Origin: Gigaspora margarita
Lineage: Eukaryota > Glomeromycota > Glomeromycetes > Diversisporales > Gigasporaceae
Direction: 5' to 3'
Assembly: GCA_009809945.1 (NCBI GenBank)
Contig: WTPW01000443.1
Location: 248,325-312,324, forward strand
Length of the DNA: 64,000 nucleotides
A model generated the notes under the pieces. It made no database searches, had not been told where the DNA came from, and saw only the letters and a program-made list of their open reading frames with translations. Positions within the stretch are counted from its first letter, which is position 1. Every line of letters starts with the position of its first letter. Made by a program: the position numbers and the translations under genes. Of the stretch, positions 22,518-34,412 are shown piece by piece.

Positions 22518-22662
22518 TATGCATTTAAGCTATAAGAACCATTTTTGCGTTAAGGAATTTTTTATGCATTTAGAGAGTATATGCAATTAGACAGTATCGA
22601 CTGTACTATCTACATGCATAAATAGTCTCTGATGGATGGTATGCAATTAGGCAGTATCGACT
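22518..22662. mobile_element. pogo-type MITE, rearranged copy D
   Basis: Two partial copies abut: TATGCATTTAAGCTATAAG to GACAGTATCGACTG (ending about 22602), then a second end TTAGGCAGTATCGACTG at about 22662. Same family as copies A-C. Confidence 0.65.
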
Positions 22663-22707
22663 GCTAACTGGTCTGTGATCGATAAACCTTCATGATCATG
22701 TGACACT

Positions 22708-22992
22708 ATAATAAGCAGTGTTGTACGTTTTGGCTGTCCACAGTCTTTTTTGGCTTGTCCATGTCCAAAATTGTCCAAACGTCCAAGATTGTCCAGGCTT
22801 TAATAATTAATAAATCTATCTAAAAAATATATAACTATATATTTTTTTAGGTGCTGAACACATTCCAGTTAAAATTAAAATAGGTTATCTTAATAAAATT
22901 TTAAGTAATTTTACTTTATTTAATTGTCCAAGATTGTCCAAGATTGTCCAAATCATTGTCCAAAGCTGTCCCATGACAACACTGGTAATAAG
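22708..22992. mobile_element. hAT-type MITE CAGTGTTGT, copy 1 (269 bp)
   Basis: Element 22716-22984 begins CAGTGTTGTACG and ends GACAACACTG. The 8-bp flanks ATAATAAG (22708-22715) and GTAATAAG (22985-22992) differ by one base, fitting a hAT target duplication. The interior has repeated TTGTCCAAGATTGTCCAA subterminal words. A second copy with a perfect TSD is at 49514-49793. Confidence 0.85.
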
Positions 22993-23405
22993 CAACACAA
23001 CTGAAATATAGAGAATTTAACAGAGATATTAGTGATAGAATATATGTTCCAAAAAAAAGATATAATATAAGAAGCAAAAGAATGCTTATTGTACTTATCT
23101 GAGCCACACATTGTTTCTACAAGACCCAAGCCCCAAAAACTTGGACCAAATCTTTCTACACCTCGATTGAAACTATCAATTTGGAGTTTAGACCTTGTTA
23201 GAATATAGTTTGTATTAGTTATAAGTTATTGTTAGGTTATAATATATTTTTTTGTAGTCACCACTTTATCAAAAGCCAACTATTATTCGTAAATTATTTG
23301 GACTTACACAAAATACATCCACTAATGAATGTATATAGTCTTAACGGTCTATACTCACACTATAACCAATATAACACACCCTTAGCTTGATGCTAAACAC
23401 ATGAT
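22993..23405. other. No gene recognised
   Basis: Spacer between the hAT-type MITE and the kinase relic. Confidence 0.45.
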
Positions 23406-23680
23406 TCTCCAGAACAACAATCGGATGGACGAGTGTAATCATGATATTGATAATTATATTAGAAGATTTCAGCTTAAGGCTTTAAGATATCAGTTTATTG
23501 AGTGGATCCCATTTAAAAAATTGAAAAATGTATGAGAGACTTAAATACAAGCTTTTTTAGCAGATAGTATTTGATCGATTTGTGATGAATTTTTCAAATC
23601 TCTCCATTAAAGGAAAACAAAAAATGTGTCATCTTTCGCTTCAATAATAGAAGTATTACTTTCTATATATTAAAATACTT
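23406..23680 (+). pseudogene. Relic of a Glomeromycotina-type protein kinase, N-terminal part
   Basis: The + strand reads WTS, then after a 1-nt shift DIDNYIRRFQLKALRYQF and IEWIPFKKLKNV, then stops. It lines up with WTSRNKEIDYCMKELQLKAVRYECVIEWIPFDKLVNI of the kinase at 60879-63915. The ATP-loop region that should follow is destroyed. No Cys motif or catalytic core was found. It is a decayed paralogue fragment in the opposite orientation to the intact gene. Confidence 0.75.
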
Positions 23681-24440
23681 TAGATAAAATCCAATTATTA
23701 GTAAAGTATTAACATCCAAATATACTTATCAATGACTCGTAAAGCCTTTTGGGTTTGTAATATTCGCTGAATGAAATACATTTCATAAATCCAATAAGCC
23801 GTGAAATTACAATTTTATTTACAGTAAATAACGTTCTTCTACCTCTGCCTTCTGGCATTCCTTCTAAATTAAATATTAATATAATATTCTATGATCATGA
23901 CTAGTAAATAATTCTATGATAATCATACATGTTTGTTTAAATTATCCCCCTAATATAGAATAAAAAATAACTTTAAGCTACTTAAACTTCGTTAAAAGTT
24001 AGGTTTAAAAAAGGCAAAAATAAATATAATAAAAAATAAATATAACTTAAATTATTGGAACCCCAGGTATAATACAAAAATGAACTGCAAAGTAATTTTA
24101 AGTATGATTTAAAATTTCGGTACAAGTTCTTTGATAACTATATAATAGATTAATTCATACCATTGATGAAGTACTGGTCACGGTTAGTATATACAAAAAT
24201 TAAGTTTTTTACTCTTCTAAAAATAAAATTTGTTAATAAAAAAAATTGTTAATGTTAATAACAATCACATCGTTAAGCATTATATTAAATAAAAAAATTC
24301 TGATTTACTATTATAAAAATTTATATATTTATGATTGAGATTATAATCGATATATGTAATTCTGATTACGTTTAATTAAGCAAATATTATTTAAATCAAT
24401 ATTAATTAATTTTATCTTTTTTTTTATCCTTCATTAGAAA
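23681..24440. other. No gene recognised
   Basis: AT-rich spacer upstream of the gene at 24453; may hold its promoter, but no motif was identified. Confidence 0.45.
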
Positions 24441-24452
24441 TATCAACTCAAG

Positions 24453-26179
24453 ATGCCACCAAAAGTATCATCATTTCGTGAGTATTTGCAAAATCGGTTA
24501 GCTTGCCTAGCTCTAAATAGAAATTCTTATTCTAAAAAATTGTAATTCCATTTTTTTTCATAGGCAAACCAGTAACAAGAAAAACACGAAATATAACAAA
24601 GAAATCCACACAAATAGAGCCTGATGTATCCAAACATTTGCAAATATCTAAAAGACTACAAAAGTCAAATCAAGTGAAAGGTGGGTTTTTAAATATTTGT
24701 ACATATACAGTATTATATGGTCAAATTTTAATTTTAATTTTTTTTTATTTTTTTATTTTTTTTTATTTTGTTTTATTTTTAATTTTTTTTTTTTATGTAT
24801 TTGTTTTAAAAAAAAATGTCAATCTGAATTTAGAGAACACATCATTAAATAACGTACAATCTAATACACATATTGAGCATTATCAGCGAAGTTACTCACC
24901 TTTGGTAGAACCACAGAATCAAGAAACTTATAATGAAATTTAGCAAAATCAAAGAAACACTCAAATTTGTGACTTACCAAATTATAACAGTATTGGATCC
25001 TCAGCACATTCGCTATTTGATGCAAATATATATCAGTATAAAGCACCCCTACAAGTGAATAGAAGGTCTACAAATTCAAGTGCTCAATTGATTGAGCCTA
25101 GAATTGATTCTTTTCCTGAGTGATCAGATCAGCGTCTCTCCAATCAAAATCGTCATCTAGTTGAAGATGAATCTTCTTTACCACTGCAAATGAGTAGAAG
25201 GTCTATTAATTCAAGCGCTCAATCAATTGAGCCTCGAATTAATTCTTTTTCTAAGCAATCTGATTGGTGTCTCTCCAACCAAAATCATTATGATTTAGAC
25301 AAAGTTGAATCTTCTAAAGATGAAATTTTTTCTTCATTTGGCCAAAATTATAATTTAAACCCCTTAAAAGAATTATCTTATTCAAATATCCAGTCATATA
25401 TGCAAAATGTTAATTCATATTTGGATTGACTACTTCGTCTGTAAAAAATGGTCTTTTTTTTCAAGATGAAACACATCTTATTAGGTGGTAGAAGCGCGTA
25501 AAGACATAGTATTACAGGTGTTGACCTCAATTTGTTCATCACTATTATCTGAGCAATCATGAATTTTATTTTTGTGGACTAGAGTGCTAATGAAAAGAAC
25601 TCACACATCTTTAATTAAAAGTATCATTCCTAATATGGTTAAAACACATCCTGATTGGAATGAAATTTCAACTAAATTGAGACAGGCATTTGAAAATTTT
25701 CATAGCACCTATAATGATGATGTTTCTAAATTGGCGAGCCAACTGATTCGAAAAAAAAGGCAATCTTATTATTATTATATAATTTATATTATTATTTAAT
25801 GTTAATACTAATAATAATATGGCTAATCAAACCAAATTATAGTAATCTTTCTAACCATGATATTGAAGAATTCATTGCCAGTGCTATGTGGGAAAGGCCT
25901 CTTAAGAAACGCATCAATGCACTTGATTATGATATTTTCAAAAACCAACGATCAGGAGTAAAAGCATTAGAAGCTTTGGTTGCTAGAAGTCTCAAAATAC
26001 ATGTGGAATATTTGATATTAGAGTCTAAAGAAGAAGATTCCGATTATACTTCCACGGTCTTAAATCATATTAAAAGATTGGATAATATTACGATAAATGC
26101 CACATTTCTAGCAGCAAGTTGTTTTCAATATGCTAATCAATTGGATTTCAATGAAGAGCAAGAAAGGTTTGTTAAATAA
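24453..26179 (+). pseudogene. Unrecognised intron-containing gene, probably decayed
   Basis: ATG at 24453 opens MPPKVSSF; an intron with donor GTGAGTATTT and acceptor TTTTTCATAG joins it to RKPVTRKTRNITKKS, a basic segment. A second intron likely spans the poly(T) stretch to about 24830. The next exon has a duplicated ~50-residue unit (RRSTNSSAQLIEPRIDSF and RRSINSSAQSIEPRINSF) with TAG and TGA stops. A later exon contains HPDWNEISTKLRQAFENFHS, then a possible GC-AG intron at 25760-25842 restores frame into NLSNHDIEEFIASAMWERPL, ending at 26179. I do not recognise the family; stops at 24942 and 25428 suggest a pseudogene or unrecognised introns. Confidence 0.5.
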
Positions 26180-27500
26180 TTAAATAAAATATAAATTGAT
26201 AATCATATTAATGTTATATAAAATTTTATAGTATATATAGAAGGAGAAAACTGATAAATAGAATATCCACAATTTTATTTAATAAACTATTATATTATAA
26301 AATGTCTTTAGTAGATTCTTTATTCTTTTACTCATTGCTTAGATTCTCATGCATTTGTGTTTAGACACAAGATTTGAAATAGAATTGCGTGCAGTATTGT
26401 TATGCATATAACTCATGTGGTACTGTTTTAAAGTAATTATAGATAATCTTGATTTGAGTTGTGACGGCATAGTAATGTAGGATTGCTCCAAATATAAATA
26501 ATCCAATCCTTTTGTTCTCTACAATAATTGTGCATAAACGCATTACTTGGATTATGCAACGTGAAAATAATAATAATGTAATTTAAAAGAACATTAGCAT
26601 GAATTATAGTACGATAGTAAAAAAAAAAAGAAAAAAACATGCACGATAATTTCGTTAAATAGTCGTAAAATACTTAAATTTTATTTAATAATTACTAGCA
26701 ATTCTTCATATAACAATTGGGATTATGAGAATGCGCAATAAAACCAGAAAGCTGCCGTGTTATTTATCTTAATGGTACACTTGATTTTTTAATTCAGCAA
26801 GATAAGCTAAATATAATTAATTATAGAACCTTACCATGTATTATATGGTGAAAAAGCGGTACACTAAATTCTTCACTCGTATTTTATCATTGTAGAATTC
26901 TAAGTTATTTACTTCTATAGTAGTTTCAATTAGTTCTACAATAAAGGATCTTCTATTCGACATACCGGTAGATAAAGAACACTGAGAAATACTTTTATAA
27001 TAGACAAATATAAAGACATACTTTTTATTAGCTTTAATGCCTTTAATAATAATATGTAAATTGAATTCATCTTGGATTGATACTTATGTATGTACATTAT
27101 TTTTCAAACTCCACTCGAAATTATGATTAAATCAGTATAAAAGAAAATACGAAAGAAAAAAGGTAAATCTTCTTGAACTTTTCTTTTTTTTTACAAGTTC
27201 GAAGAAAATTTTGATACCTGAAAATTTAAAGTATATTGCATCAAAGTCATTTTCAATTGTCTAATTCATGAACATAACTTTGTTGTTTCTATTATTGCCA
27301 CAGACAAACTTTTATTTGCTTCTTATTTATTGCAAAACATATTTCGTTTGTTTCCTATTTTGCAAAACATACCTTCATTTGTTCCTATTTACTTTCTATT
27401 TATTACCGCAAATATACTTTTATTTGTTTCTTATTTATATCTTCATCTGTTTCCTATTTATTGTAAACATACCTTCGTTTGTTCCTATTTATTGCTTCAA
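26180..27500. other. No gene recognised
   Basis: AT-rich spacer. Only at 27290-27490 is there a pyrimidine-rich repeated phrase (TTTGTTCCTATTTA, TTTGTTTCCTATTTATTG) just upstream of the Plavaka-type gene. Confidence 0.5.
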
Positions 27501-28519
27501 TTTACTTAATAATATGTTTTCACTTAGAAATAGATTCAAAAAAAGCATCTCTCAACAATCTTACGATTTACGTATATGTTCCAAAAAAACTTACTTAAAT
27601 GACTATACCTTCTCAGATGACCTGAATAATAATAATTTGAACCCACAAATTAGTCATCCATTGTTTAGTAATGAGCTTAATAACAGTTCAAATATTAGTA
27701 ATTAACAATTTGAACTTAATTGTAAAATTGATGATGACCAACAGTCTTACTATGGAAGTATCGATCAAGAAGATAGCGACAAGATATGAGTAGTTGCAAT
27801 TTGTATGACACGGACAATATGGAATTTGATCAGAAATTTGATGATTATTTGGATTATGGCAATCTAGAAAGCATATACGAAAATGAATTTAGCGATACTA
27901 TAAATAGTGATAGTTTAGATGATGAATGTGAACCAATATTAAATAATATGAATGACGAACCAAAGACATTTGACGGAACAAAACCTGATATAAATTGGAA
28001 TCACAAGAGTCCATATGGTCTCTTTGGAAATTTCATGAATATGGTCATATTTATATGGGCTACTAAGTACATGATTTGTAAATAATTTAATTAACTTATT
28101 TATTTATGTATATAAATTGAATAATTTATCTTTTTTTTTCTTAGCTACTGCGGCATATCAGGACTTAATCCAAATTTTGCTTCATCCTCAATTTGAAATA
28201 AAGCACTTAACCACAAACTTAAAATGCCTTAAAAAACAATACGAATGGTTGCCATTAATGAAAATTCAAAGTCAGATGATTCTGATAAATACTAAAAATA
28301 CACCATCAATGTCTAAAGATTCTGCTCGAGTTTATTACTTTTCTTTAATTGAACATATTCAACGTATATTAAAAAACCTAACCCTGAGTTCACATTTATA
28401 TTTTGGGCCAGGCGTCTTTTCGAAATCATGCGAAGAATTATGGGAAGGGGATCTTTGGGCAGAATCTCCTCTTTTCAGCCTACCTAATTTAGTTACAATG
28501 CAAAGTATTATAAATCAAT

Positions 28520-28619
28520 ATTGGGATCTTTTTAGTATAGGTGACCCTACTTTAAAATCAATTGATTATAATAATATATTTTACCAATAGGGGTCAACTA
28601 TACTAAAAAAGATCCCAAT
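28520..28619. mobile_element. 100-bp palindromic MITE inside the transposase gene
   Basis: Starts ATTGGGATCTTTTTAGTATA and ends TATACTAAAAAAGATCCCAAT, giving arms of about 28 bp around a short AT-rich centre. It interrupts the reading frame of the Plavaka-type gene. Confidence 0.8.
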
Positions 28620-29373
28620 CTTATTATTGTTATAATTTATACCATTTGTTTAATTAATTTATTCTAGATTCATTTAATTGTGATGACTTCGTTAAATATA
28701 ATTCAACTTCGGAAACAATTGAAATTGGTCAGATCAGATCTTTTGTCATTGTGAATAAAAAAATATCAGCACGAATTCAACGATTACTCCATTACGAACA
28801 AGTTCCACAATTTCTACGTTCAAAACAATATTCTCCACACTCATCACAAGAATTATACTTAGTTGAAGAATCAGAGCTTTTTATTATTGATCCCTCAAAC
28901 TTAATCTGCTGTGTCAACATTTGGCCTAAAGATCAGCATGCTTTACCTAATATTGATTTCTTTGTCAACAAAATATTATATAAATATAATAGATGATAGA
29001 AGTTTCGTTCAATAAAGCTACGTCATCAACATCTATCTGAGCACATATTTATCAAACAACCAACAAATTTAAATATGCCAGTCCTTAAGTTTTATTTGGA
29101 TTTATACTATGACGACTTCGGCACTTTTCAAAATACTTACTACTCTTTAGAAGTGTTTACTTACAAATCAGTAATTTGCCACGATGATTAAGGAAGAAAC
29201 TACAAAACCACTTTATAATTAGACTAGTACCATTTGGTGGAAATTTTGAAGATTTTATAAAGGTTTTTATTGAAGAGGTTCAACAACTTGAACAAGGTTT
29301 CGTAATGAATGTGAATGGTGTTGATTGCTAGATTTCAGGTGAACTGGCTATAGTAACAGCGGATTTACTGCAG

Positions 29374-29454
29374 GTTTTATTTATTTATTTATTTATTCAA
29401 TTTTTTTTAATATTTTTTTTATTCTAATTTGTTTTTTATTTTAATTTTTTGCAG
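29374..29454 (+). other. Intron retained in the Plavaka-type gene
   Basis: Donor GTTTTATTT after ...VTADLLQ, acceptor TTTTTTGCAG before GNDIAGM. Removal joins the conserved TADLxQGNDIAG motif exactly, so the intron is real or was real. Confidence 0.75.
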
Positions 29455-30847
29455 GGGAATGACATTGCGGGTATGTTGCACCACAATGCCAATTTTGGAT
29501 GGCATAGTTGTAAGGCCTCTAAGAATGAATTAATGAATAATACATTTGATATATACTCCAATGGCCGATATCAACAAATAACTAATCAGGAATTCAAAAA
29601 TATTAGTGAGCAACAAACCAATTTAGCATGATTACAAATGTCTTTACATTATGGATTAAGGTTATTGCCAGGTCTGCTTGATCCTATTCTTCATGATTGT
29701 CACCAATATATGCCACAAGACGCATATCATGCTATTGCAGGAAAAGTAGAACGGCTTCTTGAATGCACTTGCCTTATTCTAACAGACCAGGGTGAAAGGA
29801 ATATTATTAAATATTGAAAGCATTTTGAAATTCCAGCAAGATGGGTGCATTTACCAAATTTTATTTCTCATAGACATTCATTTATGATGTCAGATATCTT
29901 ACATCTCTTAATGATACTTCCTTTTATATTAAAGCAGTTTTTAACAATTGGCAACATTAAGTCTGCTTTTTTAAATGAACCAAAGGCCCGGTTAAATCTT
30001 TTTCACAATTCTGATATTATAAATTGTTTGATCCGAACTTGGGAACTCTCGGTGAAAGCTAGTAAAAATGTTTTTTCTTCAGCTATTAATAGATCATCTG
30101 GATATTATCAACTTCAGGAAACTTTAGATAAGGAGCTTAATGCATTAATTGAGGTGATTTTTATGTGCTACATATTATTCATTATGTACTGTTTTTTAAT
30201 TATACATATATTAATAGTACATTTACTTAAATAATTAATATATTTAATAAATAATTAAGTTGTTTCCAGATAGCTTCCAACATCTCCCGAACCTTCATAT
30301 TAATCGATACATGGTAGATCATGCACGCCGATATGCAACATGTGTGAATATGGCATTAGTGTTAAAGAAATAGTACACGGAATCTTTAAATCTATCATAC
30401 CACATACAAACAAACAGAACCTTGAACTTACATTACTTCAGCAAGTTAATACTTTGCAGACATTGAGATACTTAGTGGATAGGGGAATAGACAACCATAT
30501 AGGCAATATAGAACCAAAATTATTTAAAAAATTAATTCTTGAACCTCGATTACATCACTTACTTTCAGGTTAGTGCATTGATAATAGTAACTTTTCGATT
30601 CACGCATCACAGGAATTTGCTCAAGGTAATTTTGAATTATCTAGTTGCATTAAATCTTTATTAAATGATTCAAGGGTTATAATATAAGAGCATATCGATA
30701 TTAATCAAATTTAAATAATTAGATAATGATAATATTACTGATATTAGCACATTTTAATTGTTCTGAAATCAAGCTTGAATCAAAATGAAGTAAACAGGAA
30801 ATTGAAAATGCCAAATTCGTTTCCGATGATCTTGAAGCCAATGGACT

Positions 30848-31455
30848 TTTAGGGGAGTGCAGTAAATCACATAATTAGGGTTTACATAGGTCCGACCCCT
30901 CCCCCCCTGTGATAGACTATTGACCAATCAAATTTCATCTTTTTAATATTAAAAAAATTCAAAAATGTTTTTGACCCCACGTACGATAACAGTCGCTACA
31001 TAGTAAAGTCAAAATTTTACTAAGTGAATAGATAAAGTTGCTTAAGTAAACTTGTTCAGATGATCAAAATACACGTATCCTAAAATTTTCATCAGTATTG
31101 GATACTTTTTATTATTTGACTTTTTGATTTTTATGTTCGACGAAAATTTTAAAATTTTTTTAAAAAATACATTCGACGAATGTAAAAATTAAAAGTTAAA
31201 TAATAAAAACTTCTTTAATTTTGATAAAAATTTCAGGATATATGTATTTTGATATTCCAAACAAGTTTACTTAATCGATAATTATCGATTGATATAGTAA
31301 AATTTAGACTTTACTATGTAGCAACTTTCAGCGAATTTTTATTATAATAAATACTTCAATATTATTGGCTATTTTACTATATATATATAGGACGTGATAA
31401 TTGGGGACCCCCCTCCCCCCTAAAAAAATTACATGATTTTCTGCACTCCCTTTAG
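30848..31455. mobile_element. 598-bp fold-back MITE inside the transposase gene
   Basis: Element 30853-31450 begins GGGAGTGCAGTAAATCAC and ends GATTTTCTGCACTCCC; TTTAG flanks both sides (5-bp TSD). The interior is a long imperfect palindrome centred near 31150 (CATAGTAAAGTCAAAATTTT against AAATTTAGACTTTACTATG) with C-rich and G-rich blocks next to the ends. Confidence 0.88.
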
Positions 31456-31938
31456 TGAGCATTATGAACATATGTATACTCTTCATATTTTTCTATTGAA
31501 CAGGCAATATTAAATACGAAAATTAGATATTATCAAAATGCTTCTTATTCAATAGTAGAGTCTAATGGTGACTTTCAAGATGTAAGATTTTGTATCGGTG
31601 AAGCAGTTGAAACCACCCTTTCTAATGATGGACAACCTGCATTTGGAGTAGTCAAAGAAATAATTGAACATAAATAGAATGATAATCAAGTTTACATGTT
31701 CATTTATTTGAAATGGCTGGAATTTCTTAATAAATTTGATGATTTATTGGGCTGTCCTATTTATCGTCTTCAAAAAGCTTGTAAGAATGATTTTGATCGA
31801 ATCCATCTGATTTCCGTTGTGTCAAAATCACTAAAAACTCCATTTGTTCATAATTGTAAATCCAAATGTTCTCCGCTACAGCATGATATTACAAATCGTG
31901 AATATATTCAAAATGACTTCTTTTATACAGCCATTTAA

Positions 31939-33149
31939 AAAACTTTGATTTTTCGGTAAAGAATCTCTTTAAACTAAGATATAACAGAATTATTGGTAGG
32001 ATATAAAAGTGCATTTTCATAATGATTTATTTTTTATGTTTTTGTTTTTATAAAAAATTTTAGATCTGCACCATTTGCATAGAACTTTTCGCTATTTTGC
32101 ATGAACAACATTAAGTTAGTATCAACTTTCATAATTTACAAAAGCTCAAAAAACCACATCATTTACTAAGAATTAGGCTTGAATAAAACATAGTGTATCA
32201 TGATTATTTAGATACTCTGATATCGCTGCCAATAAAAAGCAATGTAACTTCACTTTGATGCACTAGCTCGATGCAAAAGTTCGATAATGTTACTGAACAA
32301 TGCATGAAATTATTATGACAAATCAGCTAGCTTTCACTCAAAGAAAGAATGAAACTTAAAATTTAGTCAACTTAATGATACTATCGACTGTCGCATTAAT
32401 AGTCACTACTGCAGAGGTCAGCTTGTCTTGTGAAGAAAATATACAGAAACAACTTCTAAAGGCTAAAAAGAAAGTAATCAAAAAATTTACCAAATTTATT
32501 AAAAAAATTTTAATAATGCACTTATCCACAGAGATATTTGGAGAAATCATTTATAAAACGCCAAACTGAAATATGGAAAACATAAAAAAAAAAAAAATGT
32601 AAATTTGCTAGTAAGTTAATTTATGCTTAGATACCTTACCATTTGTTAATATTGAGAATTAAGCTGAAATTGACTAAAATTAATATACCTTTTCTCTTTT
32701 CTCTATTAGTTTTTCACTATGAACTATGAAGAACTGGTGGGCACTTAAATAGAACAAGGATAAGAATAATGAAAGGCATTGCATGGTTGCACCAAAGGAA
32801 CTTAGAAAAACGAAATGGATATGCTTGTGAAACATGTAATATTGGAATTGGGAAGGAATAAAAAACATTTAATGGTAGAAAACTATAAAGTTTACAGAAG
32901 TTGGATCACTAATAGGGCGTTTAGCATTGGAGTTAAAAAAGATGAAACTGATGTTTAAATAGTTTGGAAAATTTGAAGAATTAGTATTGACATGCAATAT
33001 ATTTATTTACATATATATATATAGCTATATATTACAATTATATTACAAATAAAGTAAAAATATTTTGCTATAATTGCTTTATAAAATGCAAATAAAGCAC
33101 AAATATTTTCATAATAAAATGCAATTTTATTGTAAATATAATTATAAAT
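31939..33149. other. No gene recognised
   Basis: AT-rich spacer after the transposase gene. Small reading frames at 32356-32569 on both strands have no recognisable content. Confidence 0.5.
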
Positions 33150-33503
33150 TTTTGCTATTTAGGTTCTCTCCAACCTATCCTAACTAGATTTATTTTATTA
33201 GTTTAAATTAATAATAGTATAAAATAGGAAATAGGAGGTGTAATGTCACATTGGGTGCTCTGTAGCACAAATGTAGTTAGAAATCTTTACCATAGAATTT
33301 TTCTATAGCCATATCTCTTTACCTCAACTAGTTTTCAGGTTGGAGGAATTTGTCAGCCTGGTCCAAGAACTTATCTGACCCCTCACCTATCTCTACTTGA
33401 TAACAAAGAGACTATTAATCTTAGGATTAATTTAAGGCTGCTGTAACAAAGTTTCTACTATGACATTATATTAATAAAAAAAAAAAAAAAAAAGTTTTGC
33501 TAT
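33150..33503 (+). mobile_element. 5'-truncated LINE-A copy (3' UTR only) with poly(A)
   Basis: 33165-33493 matches the LINE-A 3' UTR (CTCCAACCTATCCTA; GTGTAATGTCACATTGGGT; GCACAAATGTAGTT) and ends in poly(A) from 33476. TTTTGCTAT occurs at 33150-33158 and again at 33495-33503, a likely target-site duplication. Heavily 5'-truncated insertion, useful for defining the LINE-A 3' end. Confidence 0.85.
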
Positions 33504-33715
33504 AATTATCTAATATAGATAAAAATTATTTCAAATTAAAAAGCTATTAGTATACTAAAATTAACCAATTTTATCAAAAATTATGTAGATAAAAAGTTCA
33601 TTATCATCACTATTAAGTGGTTTAATTTTAGCAATAAAATTAGATAAAAAATTAGTATTTTTTACCAAGTTTAATTTTTATAAAAATCAGCAAAGTATAT
33701 ATAATATTATATTAT

Positions 33716-33860
33716 TTAATATTAAGTAACTTTGTTTCTACTAGTCTGTTTTGGATGATTTTACTACCAAAATGTTCATCTTGGTGAGACAATCCTAACA
33801 AGCCCAAAATCATTAAAATTCAATTACAGGATCACAAAATTATTAAGGTTTTGCATTTTT
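33716..33860. repeat. Inverted-repeat family P, left arm
   Basis: Contains TACTAGTCTGTTTTGGATGA, ACTACCAAAATGTTCATCT and CAATTACAGGATCACAAAAT. The reverse complement lies at 43112-43248; a related complete palindrome is at 35036-35370. Confidence 0.8.
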
Positions 33861-34165
33861 TTTCTTTTGGCACACCTGTTAACTTTATTAAATAGATTTC
33901 GTTAGTATACAAAAATGACTATTAACAATATGTTAAGCATAAACCTAGCCTTCTTGAAAGTCAATAACCCATGTTTGGTTGTTGTACTGATGTTTGCCAT
34001 CTATGCTCACATATGTTGTAACATGTATTTTAAATATAGATATAACTTGGTACTCAGCTAATGTGATAATGATTACCCTACATATTGCTGCTTTCTATTT
34101 ACATATGTTACTATAATTATTGCTATATTTAAATATATATATATTTCTAAAAGTATAATCTTAAT
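33861..34165. other. No gene recognised
   Basis: Short spacer between repeat P and the 3' end of LINE-C. Confidence 0.45.
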
Positions 34166-34412
34166 CTTTTTTTTTCTCCTTTTTTAATTTTTTGACTTGA
34201 TCTACTATATGGATAGTAGGGAGCTAAAAATCTGTTTGCTCAGAGTCTCACATACAAGCTTCTTGGTTTTGATGAGTTTTTCCAAATTCTAGGGTTCTGT
34301 AATTCGGGTTTGCCATTTGGATTTCTTTTTTTCCTTGCAGGTTCTTGTATATTAGTCCATTGACAAGGCTGCATTTTTTTTGCTCCTCTTTTCTTCGCTC
34401 TCGTGATAGCTG

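Larger units (their letters stand above)
27514..31938 (+). pseudogene. Plavaka-type (CMC superfamily) transposase gene, decayed
   Basis: The ATG at 27514 opens a polar, Asn/Asp-rich N-terminus. After an intron (donor GTAAATAATT near 28079, acceptor TTTTTTCTTAG near 28143) the product reads AAYQDLIQILLHPQFEIKHL. LYYDDFGTFQNTYYSLEVF near 29100-29150 fits the first catalytic Asp. VTADL, an 81-nt intron (29374-29454), then GNDIAGMLHHNANFGWHSCK fits the second Asp and Cys region; a Cys usual before HSC is Trp. HRHSFMMSDILHLLMILPF follows. Another intron begins GTGATTTTT at about 30152. TAG, TGA and frameshifts (about 29329, 29629, 30338) inactivate it. Two MITEs lie inside. The Plavaka assignment is from memory of the motif order. 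Confidence 0.65.

Noticed and set aside
24700..24820. Hydrophobic stretch rich in Phe and Ile in a + frame
   Set aside because: It is the translation of a poly(T) intron, not a membrane segment.
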